A model generated the notes under the pieces. The model had not been told where the DNA came from. It did no database searches and saw nothing but the letters and a program-made list of their open reading frames with translations. A DNA stretch of 64,000 nucleotides from Impatiens glandulifera (taxonomy: Eukaryota; Streptophyta; Magnoliopsida; Ericales; Balsaminaceae): assembly GCF_907164915.1 (NCBI RefSeq), contig NC_061869.1:15539125-15603124 (forward strand), read 5' to 3'. The stretch's first letter is position 1, and the number at the start of each line of letters is the position of its first letter. Positions 8,845-18,784 of this stretch are shown one piece after another. The translations under genes were made by a program, and so were the position numbers.

Positions 8845-11700
8845 ATGAGCTCCACGACGAGCACTGTTCCAATAGGTACGTCTATAAGCATGTTTTATTG
8901 ATGTTCGGTTTCTGAGATTGATTAGGGTTTACTTCCCGTTTCGCTAAGTGCCTAGCGATTCGCGAAGGCCTTCCCGTTTTGCTAAGTTCCTAACGATTCG
9001 CGAAGGTCTTCCCGTTTCGCTAAGTGCCTAACGATTCGCGAAGGCCTTCCCGTTTCGCTAAGTTCCTAGCGATTCGCGAAGTATTAATTATCCGTCTCTA
9101 AATCAAATCATGTTTTTTTTATTGCAGCTGAAGTTTTCGTTTTCTATAATGGAGAGTGGAAACTTGATGCTGATGGAATACTGTATTTTGATGCATCTTC
9201 AATCAAAACATTTGATCTACCCCAAAGTACTCGTTATGCTGAATTACTTGATATACTCTACGATAGACTTAATCTCCAGATATCAACATACGATTTAGTG
9301 CTCCAAGTGAAGTATGATATTTCGAATATCAGAAATCCAAAACCTGTTTTTATTGATAATGATGGGGATTTGAACACATATCTATCACGCTTGATTTTGG
9401 GTCGAACAGTGTCACCATTGTGTGTATCTATAGTGGAGAAGTCAGCATTTACTAAAGAAAAGATACCACTACTTACATACCCAACTCAAGAAAATATACT
9501 ACCACCACAACTTACTCAAAAATTTGTTCCACCTGTTGTACCCTCGGAATTCTTTGTTGAAAGTCAAAATGAAGCCGGAGAAACCTCTTTGCCTCACATC
9601 CCACTTACTCAGGACTTGCATGTTAATAGTGGTGAAAAAGCATCAATACCTATACAACCAAGTGCAAGAAGATCATCATTGGGTACACCAATTAGTGCAA
9701 GAAAGGCATCAAATGGTACACCAACAAGTGCAAGAAGATCATCAATGGGTACACCATCTAGTGCAAGACGATCTTCAATGGGTACACCATCGACAGATCC
9801 GAAAGTCACATCACCGCCAGACCCCACATTTGCGATGGCATTAACTAGTGAAACCGTATTGGAAGTCGGTTCGTTGTTTGAAAATAAAAAAGAACTTCAA
9901 CTGGCTCTATATAAATATGCGATGACCAATCATTTTGAATTCAAAGTGGAGAAGTCAAGAAAAAATCTTTGGGAACTCAAATGTTTGGATGAGACATGCA
10001 AGTGGAGCTTGCGGGCTGTGAAAGGTAAGTTTTCTGAGATGTTTGAGATCCGGACATTTGAGCAACAACACTCATGCTTAGTTTTGTCGAGGCCCAAGAA
10101 AAAAATGCAAACACCAGCATGGGTTATTGGGCAGTGCGTGAAGAGCAAGTACATGGACCATCATCATAACCACTTGCCTAAGAAAATAATTGAAGACATG
10201 CAGACAACTTATGGGATATTTTTGACTTATAATAAGGCATGGAGGGCAAGGGAAAATGCTTTAATAGCTGTGCGAGGAACGGTAGAGGATTCCTATGGAA
10301 TACTGCCATCATACCTTTACATGTTAGAGAAGTGTAATCCTGGTATCATAACCGACATACAGACAGACGAGCTCGGCCACTTCAAGTATATGTTCATGTC
10401 CCTAGGCCTCTCAATTAGGGGTTTCAAATCCTTTTGCCGTCCTGTATTATGTGTTGATGCTAGTTTTCTTAAGCACAAGGTGGGTGGTCAATTATTGGTG
10501 GCTATTGCATTGGATGCGAATGAGCAACTATATCTTGTCGCATTCGGCGTTATTGATTCAGAGAATAATAACTCCTGGACTTATTTCATGCAAAAACTGA
10601 GAGACGCAATTGGATTAGTTGATGATCTCGTCTTCGTATCCGACAGACACCCAAGCATCGCTAATGCCTTGTGTGCTGTTTTCCCAGAAGCAGACCACGG
10701 TGCGTGCACATATCACATAAAAATGAATATTGTTGCCAAATTCAAAAGTGATAAGTGTCATGCGGAGTTTGATTCGGCTTCAAGGGCGTACACTATCCAC
10801 GAATTTAATCGGTGGTTTGACAAGATCAAAGTTAAAGATCACAGGATTGCTGCCTATTTGGAAGAAATTGGGTTCCAAAGATGGAGTAAAGCATTTTTTC
10901 CCGGTAAGCGATACAATCAACTCACAAGCAATTATGCTGAGAGTTTCAATAATCAGAGTAGGGAAGCCCTAAAGTATCCCATTTCAGAAATGGCTGAGTA
11001 TTTAAGATTCACAATACAACATTGGTTTAACGATAGAAGAGAAAGAGCATCTAATCACGAAGAAGTTTTATCTCCAAATTATGAGAAGGTGTTACGTGAG
11101 GGATTCGAGAAGGCCAGATTCTATACAGTCCAATCGCTTAACCGATTCGAGTTTTATGTGCATGACAATCAGTCCCATTTCAAAGTCAATTTGAAAGACA
11201 TGAACTGCACTTGTAGAGTATTCGAAGTTTCGGGTCTTCCTTGTACGCATGCAATGGCTGCTGCCCGTAGTCGGAATTTGGTTTCTTAAGACTTCTGTTC
11301 AAGATATTAATATTTAGCTCACGTGTTCATTCTGTTTAACCAATTAATAATTCGTTATATTTTCCCTACACACAAGTATTACACAACTGAGTGTTGGATA
11401 AATTCATATGCCGAGACATGTTATCCTCCCGGTGATGAAGAAAATTGGGATGTTCCCGAACATATCAAGAAACGTTCGTGTCTTAAACCAAATGTGAAGG
11501 TTAAGAAAGGCAGGCCACAAACAAAGCGTAGGTCATCCCAGGGTGAGGTCCGTAAGGTCCCGAGACGATGCAGCTCATGCGCTGGGCTTGGACATAATAG
11601 GGCAACATGCAAAGCAGTGATGCCTGCACCATCTACTGCACGAGCTTCATCATCTAAGAAGCATGACTCATCATCTCAACAATATGAACCTTTAGCTTGA
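8845..11700 (+). CDS. MuDR-type MULE transposase, three exons
   Basis: Model: 8845-8875, 9128-11280, 11377-11700; 835 residues with no internal stop. Exon 1 is tiny and ends with a GTACGT donor; the 252-bp intron holds four 38-bp repeat units. Order of parts: a beta-rich PB1-like N-domain (about 11-100), four 11-residue SARRSSMGTP-type repeats (about 185-230), a MuDR DNA-binding zinc domain (about 260-330), the MULE DDE core with VLCVDASFLK (about 452), FVSDRHPSI (about 514) and NYAESFN (about 613), a SWIM finger (CTCRVFEVSGLPCTH, about 705-720) and a C-terminal CCHC knuckle (CSSCAGLGHNRATC). The last intron is inferred: its donor must be the GTTTCT at 11281, because reading on gives a TAA 9 bp later and the donor used by the sister copy at about 42835 is mutated here. 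Expected role: nuclear cut-and-paste transposition. Confidence 0.82.
8932..9083 (+). repeat. Four 38-bp tandem units in transposase intron 1
   Basis: Units begin CTTCCCGTTTCGCTAAG and contain GCCTAGCGATTCGCGAAG, differing by one to four bases. Each unit holds two inverse CGCTAAG/TTCGCGAA half-sites like those in the terminal repeat. Confidence 0.88.
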
Positions 11701-11829
11701 TAGTTACTATGTTGTAATATATGTTGTTAATTGAACTATGGTACTGGTAAGATACTATGCGTAAGATACTATGTTGTTAATTCAGGTTTAAAGTTTATGT
11801 TGTATATTCTAGTAGTAGTATATGAGTAG

Positions 11830-12055
11830 GGAAACGATGAGTAATAACTTAGCGAAACGAAGAGGACTTAGCGAAACGGCAGGTACTTCGCGAATCGGGA
11901 GGCACTTCGCGAATCGGGAGGCACTTCGCGAATCGGGAGGCACTTAGCGAATCGAAGAGTACTAACTTAGCGAATCGAAGAGTACTAACTTAGCGAAACG
12001 AAGGCTACAAACTTAGCGAAACGATGACCCCAACTTAGCGAAACGAAGAGTCAAT
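11830..12055. repeat. TTAGCGAA(A/T)CG array between the two convergent MULE genes
   Basis: About eleven units such as ACTTCGCGAATCGGGAGGC and AACTTAGCGAAACGA, partly in strict 19-bp tandem (CACTTCGCGAATCGGGAGG). It lies downstream of both the transposase and the Ulp1-like gene. Confidence 0.85.
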
Positions 12056-12967
12056 TCGAGGTTATCTTTTTTGTACGTTGAAGGGTCAATTCAAGGGTTA
12101 CACTTGTTTTTTACGTTGAAGGTTTTCTGCAATTCAAGTTCAAAATAATTTATCATCCAACTTCCAAAATATTCATCAAGGTTTACAATACATCAAAATA
12201 AGTTATCCAATTTACACAATTTACTTCAAAATAATGTTTACACTAAGGTTCGATAATCTGATGGAATAACCTGACCGCCATCTTCTGCCTAAAAAACTCC
12301 ATGTTTTCTGAGGTCACATTGTGCACGGCTTGATTAGCGGTCAAGTGTTCCATGTACATTAGCGTGAAGACCCCACAGTCCCCGCTCTCTGTTGCCCGTG
12401 GGACTTCTCCAACCTTAGCTGCAGCGGTTTTCACTTTGGGGTGTGGTAACCGTTTGTAAGTCATTGGTTGGATGGGGCCTTCGAAGTTGAATTTAGGATA
12501 CCTTACCATCTCACCAGGAGTGATTGTCTTTGCGAATATATGTGGAATCATGTCGCAGAAGGGTTTCAAATAAGGATCCAGATTCTTATAAAGATAGGCA
12601 TCATAGACGTACACGTCAATGCGGTACTTTTGAAGACGTGCTACACACAAAATCCAGTGTTTGTTGTTAATGTTCACAGGCATGTAGACATCGTCAATTG
12701 TTGACCATTCTGGCATATATCTATGTGGTGATGCCATGTAATAGTCTTTGAATTCGGCGACTGGATAGTTAGCAGGATCCTTAATAAAAGTCATGTGCTC
12801 TCGCCTAATTCTGTCCGCCAATAAGCAATCCCCAATTGCCACATGTGAATTTTTATATGTCTTGGGATAGTAGGAAATCCTTTTCCGCAAAAGATGGCAG
12901 AATGCATCGATTTCCTGCACAATGGGAGTATACAACATACATTCAGTATATATCAAATAACATTGAC

Positions 12968-13085
12968 TAAGTACTTAGCGAAACGAAGAGAACTTAGCGA
13001 AACGAGAGGTACTTTGCGAATCGATAAGTACTTGGCGAAACGAGATGTACTTAGCGAATCGATAAGTACTTGGCGAAACGATGAG
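12968..13085. repeat. TTAGCGAAACG array in an Ulp1-gene intron
   Basis: About six units alternating TACTTAGCGAAACGA and TACTTGGCGAAACGA or TTTGCGAATCGA. The array nearly fills the intron 12915-13120. Confidence 0.85.
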
Positions 13086-13892
13086 TATTAATGAATAATG
13101 AATTGATTTGCACGACTTACAGTGTCTTCAAGCCATGTCAACCTTGTTAAAACTCTAACAAACACATCCTTCTTTGCTTGGCAAGTATGTACATCCGTTG
13201 TCAAATTGTCGGTTTCTGGATCAACCAACCACGCCTTTACTTTATCCAGCAGCTCATCTTCAAATTTTTGAAGGTGATTCACTTTCATTGGATCCTTTGT
13301 CTTGGGCATTTTTGACAAGGAAGGGTTGATGTACGATTCATCTTTTTTCGGCTTCCTCACTCTCCTCCCATATTTTCCTTTAGGAGGAGTATTGTATAAC
13401 TGGAAATCATCATTGTCATCATTGTCATCTCCTCCCATAATTTCCTCATTTGTCTGTGCCTTCACATCCACACTCTTCTCATCCTTCACCTTCACTTTCA
13501 AATCCTTCACCTTCAGTTTCAGATCAACCTCCACATCATCCACCTTAGCCACACCATCCAGCTTCTCACCGTCCTCCACTTTAGCCTCATCCTCCATCTT
13601 TACGTCCTCCACCTTCGCATCGTTCTCTTTTCGTTCATCCTCCACCTTCTCACCGTCCTCCACCTTAGCCTCATCCATCTTCTCATCATCATCCACCTTC
13701 TCATCGTTCTCCACCTTCTGTTCGTCCTCCACCTTCTCACCGTCATCTTTTTGTTCATCCTCCACCTTCTCATCGTCCTCCTTTACATCGTCTTTCTTCC
13801 CATCATTCCCATCATTCACCTTCTCATCATCCCCCACAGTCTCCTGCATCGCTATCATCTCCTACAAAATAGGCAAAATTCTGGTCAGTACA

Positions 13893-14147
13893 AACTTAGC
13901 GAATAGACAAGTACTTAGCGAATCGAAGAGTACTAACTTAGCGAATCGACAAGTACTTGGCGAAACGATAAGTACTAACTTAGCGAAACGACAAGTACTT
14001 GGCGAAACGACAAGTACTAACTTAGCGAAACGACAAGTACTAACTTAGCGAATCGACAAGTACTTGGCGAAACGATAAGTACTAACTTAGCGAAACGACA
14101 AGTACTTGGAGAAACGACAAGTACTAACTTAGCGAAACGACAAGTAC
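13893..14147. repeat. AACTTAGCGAAACGACAAGTACT array in an Ulp1-gene intron
   Basis: About twelve units of roughly 18-21 bp with a common core TTAGCGAA(A/T)CGACAAGTAC and TTGGCGAAACG variants. It separates two acidic exons. A further single unit lies at about 14259. Confidence 0.85.
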
Positions 14148-15839
14148 GCAGAATACCTCTTTCTTCTCCTCCTCCTATTCAACCTTGCTCTTCTCAACTT
14201 CGACATCCTTCTTAGAATCCTTAACCTGCAAAATAGGTATTGGTCAGATCAGATATGTACTTAGCGAAATAAAATGTAAAGTGCAAAATTCAATATCTCC
14301 ATACCTTAGTAGTTTTTTCCTCTTCGACCTTCATAGCCTTCTTAGAATCCTTCTTCTTCTTTATATTCTCCTCCATATCATCTAATCTGGTTAATAATAT
14401 GGACATCCTTTTGTTGGATTTATTTAAAAACTGTTTGGACATATTAAAAACCATCTTCTTGAACGACTCAAGGTGAGTTTCTTGAGTTTGTTGGATTGTG
14501 ATTTTTAGCTCTTTGATGAGCTCTGTTTTTAGCTTTTTCATCTCCTCTTTCATCTCTATTTTCAGCTACTCCTTCATCTCATTAAATTCACATCCAACAG
14601 AAGGTGTTGGAGCCCGAGGAGAAGGTGTGTCAGCCCGAGGACTTGAGGTCGCGGAGGGGGGAGTAAGAATGCGGGCCAGAATCGATTCATAAGCAAGCTT
14701 CTTCTTCAAGTTGGCTGCTTCTTTAAGAGTAGCATCAACCTTTCTCTTCCTCGTGGCAGGTTTAGGGGATTCAGAGTAACTTCTTCATGTTCACTTTCTT
14801 CATCTTCATCAAAATCATCTTTTATTACCTTCCCATCAGTAAATCCCTCAAAAAAATCATCAGTTGTCTCGTCGATTTGCTCAAATACCTCACCACTGTA
14901 TAACCTCTTCTCCATGGAGGACTCTTCCATCTCAGTCACATCCGTGGTCTCTAGGGCAGTCTTTACCTCGATCGATGTGTTTTTCCTGTTGGAATGATAG
15001 AGTAACAACCTTGGGCGTAGAGGGTCATTAATCTGATTCCTTCTGGCGAATTTAGGGATAAAGTTTTCGATGACCTCATACGTCCACACTTGAAGTGCCA
15101 ATGCGAACCCATAGATGTTATATGCAAAAGGAGCATAAGGATCTTCAGCCTTCTCCTTCTTGTCAAAATATGAGGTACTGAGATGTTTCATGTTCTTGTT
15201 TAAACCCTTGAGGGTGGCTCTAAAGGTGACCTTCCCCCATGGATATTGGAGGAAAGTGTCCTTGTCTTCCACCATGTTGAGTATTTTTGGAAATATAACT
15301 CTTTTTGGGTCAAATGTGAATAGGTACTGGCAAATCAGGCATACCAGCCCCATCTTGAATGCATCTTCCTTGTCTTTGCATTTGAAAAAAGCTTTCTCAA
15401 AGTCGCACATTTTCACACTCATGCTCCCTTTAAAGTATTTCACCGAGAGAGGTGGACAACAACGCAATTTTTCTTGGTCCAACTCAGGATAAATGCCGAA
15501 ACATAGGCCGGTAACCAACGCATACTCCTTCATACCAAATACAAGCTTGTGCCCATTCACCATGAAAGTTATCTCCTTGGAGTTTGAGCTTAACCTCCTC
15601 ATCAACATATGATGTACAATAGTTCCTGAGAACTGCATGAGGGGGTTGTGAATAATGATCTGAACTGGGTATTGTACACACTCTCCAGAAGATTCATTTC
15701 CTCGAACTTATTAACAATCTTCTTCAGGGTGAGGGCACTTTTCCACGAAATCCGACCGGGAAACTCAGTAACAGTTGTTTCTGCCATCTACAAAAGGAAC
15801 AACATCATCAAAAATGTAAGAACAAACACATACACCATA

Positions 15840-16025
15840 AGAACTTAGCGAATCGGGAGGTACCTAGCGATTCGCTAAGTACCTCCCGATTCGCTAAGTA
15901 CTTAGCGAATCGGGAGGTACTTAGCGAATCGCTAGGTACTTAGCGAATCGGGAGGTACTTAGCGAATCGCTAGGTACTTAGCGAATCGGGAGGTACTTAG
16001 CGAATCAAGAGGTACCTAGCGAAAC
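15840..16025. repeat. Inverted and direct TTAGCGAATCGGGAGGTAC array upstream of the Ulp1-like gene
   Basis: About nine units, two of them inverted (CTAAGTACCTCCCGATTCG), so the first 60 bp can fold on itself. Another two units lie at 16198-16245. The array directly precedes the presumed start codon of the minus-strand gene, i.e. its leader or promoter. Confidence 0.85.
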
Positions 16026-16557
16026 CGTTAACTGAACATAAGACAACATTAACCATACATAACTAATCAGAAACAAACAATAAAACTTAACATGCAAAAA
16101 CCTTAAACAAAAAATCTGAAACAAACACCTAAACTTAACATGCAAAGACCAAAATTCATAAACAAAAAACCAGAAAATGATCGGCCACCACTAGGTATTT
16201 AGCGAATCGCTAGGTACTTACCGAATCGGGAGGTACCTAGCGAAACCTTAATGGCAAAAAAATATACTGAACAGAAACCCTAATGGCAAAAAAATATACT
16301 GAACAGAAACACTTAACATTACACTTAACATGCAAAAACCGAAACCCATAAACAAAAAAGCAGAAAATGATAGGCGGGGAGAAGAATGAACAAACCTTAA
16401 TGACGAACGAGAAGAAAGCAGAAATGATCGGCCTTGACAAGATTCAGTGAAGAGAAAATGGGTTAGAGAGAGAGAGTCGGGCAGTTGAAATGAAATGTTC
16501 TGAATTTTTTGAATATATAAGGTCTAGCGCGTGTGCGTACGCGCGTCTCTTCAACTT

Positions 16558-16785
16558 TCGTAGCGAGTCGGGAGGCACTTAGCGAATCGGGAGGTACTTA
16601 GCGAGTCGGGAGGCACTTAGCGAATCGGGAGGTACTTAGCGAATCGGGAGGCACTTAGCGAATCAGGAGGTACTTAGCGAATCGGGAGACACTTAGCGAA
16701 TCGGGAGGCACTTAGCGAATCGGGAGGTACATAGAGAATCGGGAGGTACTTAGCGAATCGGGAGGTACTTAGTGAATCGCGAGGT
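16558..16785. repeat. 19-bp TTAGCGAATCGGGAGGCAC array near the right end of the MULE
   Basis: About twelve units of CACTTAGCGAATCGGGAGG type with GGTAC and GGCAC variants, in near-perfect 19-bp tandem. The hairpin at 16788 follows directly. Confidence 0.88.
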
Positions 16786-16787
16786 CA

Positions 16788-16887
16788 ACGAGCTCCAGCT
16801 AAGAGAAGATGGTTTGAATACGTTTTCGCTACTATATTTGTTTAATAACGAAATCGAATTCAAACCATTCTCCTAGCTGGAGCTCGT
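16788..16887. other. 100-bp perfect-looking hairpin (small-RNA precursor-like)
   Basis: The left arm ACGAGCTCCAGCTAAGAGAA pairs with the right arm TTCTCCTAGCTGGAGCTCGT with only one mismatch. Pairing continues through GATGGTTTGAAT / ATTCAAACCAT and weakly to a loop near 16840. It lies inside the MULE between repeat units. No known plant miRNA sequence was recognised. Confidence 0.75.
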
Positions 16888-16947
16888 AGTACTTAGCGAA
16901 TCGTCAAGTACAAAATTTTTTATTGGTTTCATAGGTAATCTATCTCG

Positions 16948-17293
16948 TTTGACAAGGTATCAACAACAAAGTCATGGTTTTGAAGAGAACCTGTGTTAGT
17001 AAAATAAACCTTATAATTTTACATGGAAACATTTAGATTCTTCAGAAAAAGCCTTTGAAGAAGCTATCATTGAACTCCAGATAAGAGAAAATTGTTTGAA
17101 ATTTATTTCTTTAGCTTAATGACTAACGAAATCAAAGTCAGCCAATCTTTGCTTATCTAGAGGTCAATGATAGATTCTTCAAAGGAATTTTCTGAAGAAT
17201 CTAAATGTTTCCATTAATGTAAAATTATAAGGTTTATTTTACTAAAACAAGTTCTCTTCATAACCATGAAGTGATGTAGATACCTTGTCAAAT
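16948..17293. other. About 345-bp inverted repeat (long hairpin)
   Basis: The left arm from TTTGACAAGGTATC (16948) pairs with the right arm ending GATACCTTGTCAAA (17293). Both arms share AAGAGAAC.TG, AGTAAAATAAACCTTATAATT, GGAAACATTTAGATTCTTC and TTGAA..CTC.AGATAAG. Arms are about 160 bp at roughly 85 to 90 percent identity by eye. The centre is related to the smaller hairpin at 16788 (GAACTCCAGATAAGAGAA versus GAGCTCCAGCTAAGAGAA). No coding content. Confidence 0.75.
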
Positions 17294-17331
17294 GAAGTTC
17301 ATGATTAACTATAAATAACAAAAAATCTTGA

Positions 17332-17455
17332 CACTTAGCGAATCGCGAGGTACTACTTAGCGAAACGGTAAGTCCGTAGCGAAATGGTAAGTCCGTAGCG
17401 AAACGGTAAGTCCGTAGCGAAACGGTAAGTCCGTAGCGAAACGGTAAGCAGATCT
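17332..17455. repeat. GTAGCGAAACGGTAAGTCC array
   Basis: Five to six 19-bp units of AGCGAAACGGTAAGTCCGT, a variant of the same AGCGAAACG core, close to the right end. Confidence 0.85.
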
Positions 17456-17979
17456 GAAACGGAAACACATACGCTCTTATCAGACAGAGATTTTCTGTAA
17501 ATATGAACGAATAACAAATAATAACCTAACGAAATGCTCAAACATGAACCAATATGAACCATATAACAAATAAGAATCAACAAATACAACAAAATATGAA
17601 CCAGAACGAAATATGAAAAGGTTTTTGAAATGAAGAAAATGTAAACAAGAACATAACTGTTTATCACATCTGAAATGAACATCTACCTCGACGACCTTCA
17701 AATAGTTAGAATCGGAGACCTGCACATAAGCCCTAGAATCGGAAACCTACATGAAAAATAGATTTAGGGTTAGAAATCGGCAATAGATAAACATAAATGA
17801 ATTAGTTAGGTTAGAAGAGCTTGTAAATATGATCTGTATAGATTTGTATGGAGTGAAGGAAACTCCGTCGCCGTCGTCGCCGCTGGCCACCGTGAAGTGA
17901 AGGAGAGAATTGGAGAAGAGAGAGAAAAAAATTTAAGGAAATGAAAATATTTGAGTATTTATACAAACCCCTAATCCAC

Positions 17980-18122
17980 TTAGCGAAACGCTAAGTCACT
18001 TAGCGTTTCGCGACAAGGGCAAAATCGTATAAAAAAAATAGAGCACCACGAGCGCAAATAAAATAATAAATTACCATCAGATCAAATAACCTCATCTTTG
18101 AGGTTATTTGATCAAATTTCCC
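17980..18122 (-). repeat. Right terminal inverted repeat of large MULE
   Basis: Inverse of 8544-8672. It ends TCAAATTTCCC and is followed at once by GCTTGGTT (18123-18130). Confidence 0.85.
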
Positions 18123-18130
18123 GCTTGGTT

Positions 18131-18767
18131 TATGAGTGATTTCATAAGAATAGTTTGATTACTCAATACTCATTTCTCTCTTTTAATTATAATTATATTA
18201 TATATATATATATATTATCCATTCTTTTTATAATAAAAATAAAAATAATTTTAATTTATTTATTAAGAGAAATTATAACAATTATTTAATGAAATTAGAG
18301 TTTCTTATCTAATCATGTACAAATGTTACATTTTTAGGACTTTGAAATTAGAGGTATTGAAATTCTTCAATAGGAAGAAAGTTGGTGTATGAAAGACAAA
18401 AGAAGAAAAGTAAAATTAAAGTAGCAATTTTGTGGATTATTAAATAATTTCATATTTAGAACTTAAATTTAGGCTACTTTGGCAGATTGGAATGACTTTC
18501 AAATACCATGTCAAATTCCTAAATAACACAACTTTCAAGTTCAAATCATAGTTCAAGTAATGGATATTCTGAAAACATTGCATGTTTTTATCTATACATT
18601 TCATGCTATCGCACCGTCATTTATTTCCTTAGTTTGTACTTTGTTTCTAATATCCAACTTCATTTGATGCTGTTTTATTAAAATAAAGAAAAATGAAAAA
18701 ATCATTTGGGTTCGGGAATAACATTTTCATACATTAGCAAGGTATTTGCTGACCTAACCATGTTTGA
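18131..18767. other. Intergenic, with a small DUF4220-gene relic
   Basis: Mostly AT-rich with an (AT) run near 18198-18215. At about 18349-18425 (+) the bases TATTGAAATTCTTC, GGAAGAAAGTTGG and GCAATTTTGTGGAT appear in the same order and spacing as in codons about 585-615 of the DUF4220 gene (around 7670-7752). This indicates a degraded paralogue fragment. Confidence 0.5.
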
Positions 18768-18784
18768 TTACTATGTCATACATT
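18768..18784. repeat. 17-bp target-site duplication of LINE, left copy
   Basis: TTACTATGTCATACATT, identical to 20319-20335. Confidence 0.85.

Larger units (their letters stand above)
12243..15787 (-). pseudogene. DUF1985 - acidic linker - Ulp1 (C48) protease gene of the MULE, decayed
   Basis: Transposon-borne gene in several exons. The 5' part (ATG at 15787 to about 14765) matches the plant DUF1985 domain (FSGTIVHHMLMRR, EYALVTGLCFG), with a frameshift near 15650 and another near 14765. A coiled Lys/Glu-rich part (about 14290-14760) has an in-frame TAG near 14570. Small acidic exons follow (14153-14227, with a stop; 13121-13862, rich in DEKVEDE-type repeats). The catalytic exon 12914-12243 joins the preceding exon in frame (GTAAGT donor at 13120, GTGCAG acceptor). 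It has His in NNKHWILC, Asp in VYDAY and Cys in GDCGVF, the SUMO-protease triad. The usual oxyanion Gln six residues before the Cys is Ala. Introns are filled with the element's repeat arrays. Such genes are common MULE passengers; their role is unknown. Confidence 0.78.
8544..18122. mobile_element. 9.6 kb Mutator-like element carrying transposase and Ulp1-like gene
   Basis: Inverted ends start GGGAAATTTGA and match inward over roughly 130 bp (GATGAGGTTATTTGATCTGA, then ATTTGCGCTCGTGGTG, GATTTTGCCCTTGTCGC and an AACGCTAAGTGACTTAGCGTT palindrome). The right arm has an extra inverse copy of TCAAATAACCTCA at its tip. The 8-bp GCTTGGTT duplication marks a single insertion. Cargo is a three-exon MuDR-type transposase on + and a long DUF1985/acidic/Ulp1 protease gene on -, the arrangement described for ULP-carrying MULEs (Kaonashi type). 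All non-coding intervals hold arrays of TTAGCGAA(A/T)CG. The transposase frame looks intact while the Ulp1 gene is damaged. Confidence 0.88.

Noticed and set aside
13302..14048. 248-codon Ser/Phe/Thr-rich open frame on +
   Set aside because: It is the antisense of the acidic DEKVEDE-type exon of the Ulp1-like gene and then runs into the repeat array. Composition comes from the other strand.
13893..14147. CRISPR-like regular array
   Set aside because: Units are direct low-complexity tandem repeats without unique spacers, in a eukaryotic transposon intron.
16237..16440. 67-codon minus-strand frame at the right part of the MULE
   Set aside because: Hydrophobic low-complexity frame with no family resemblance. 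The region is repeat-rich leader sequence.
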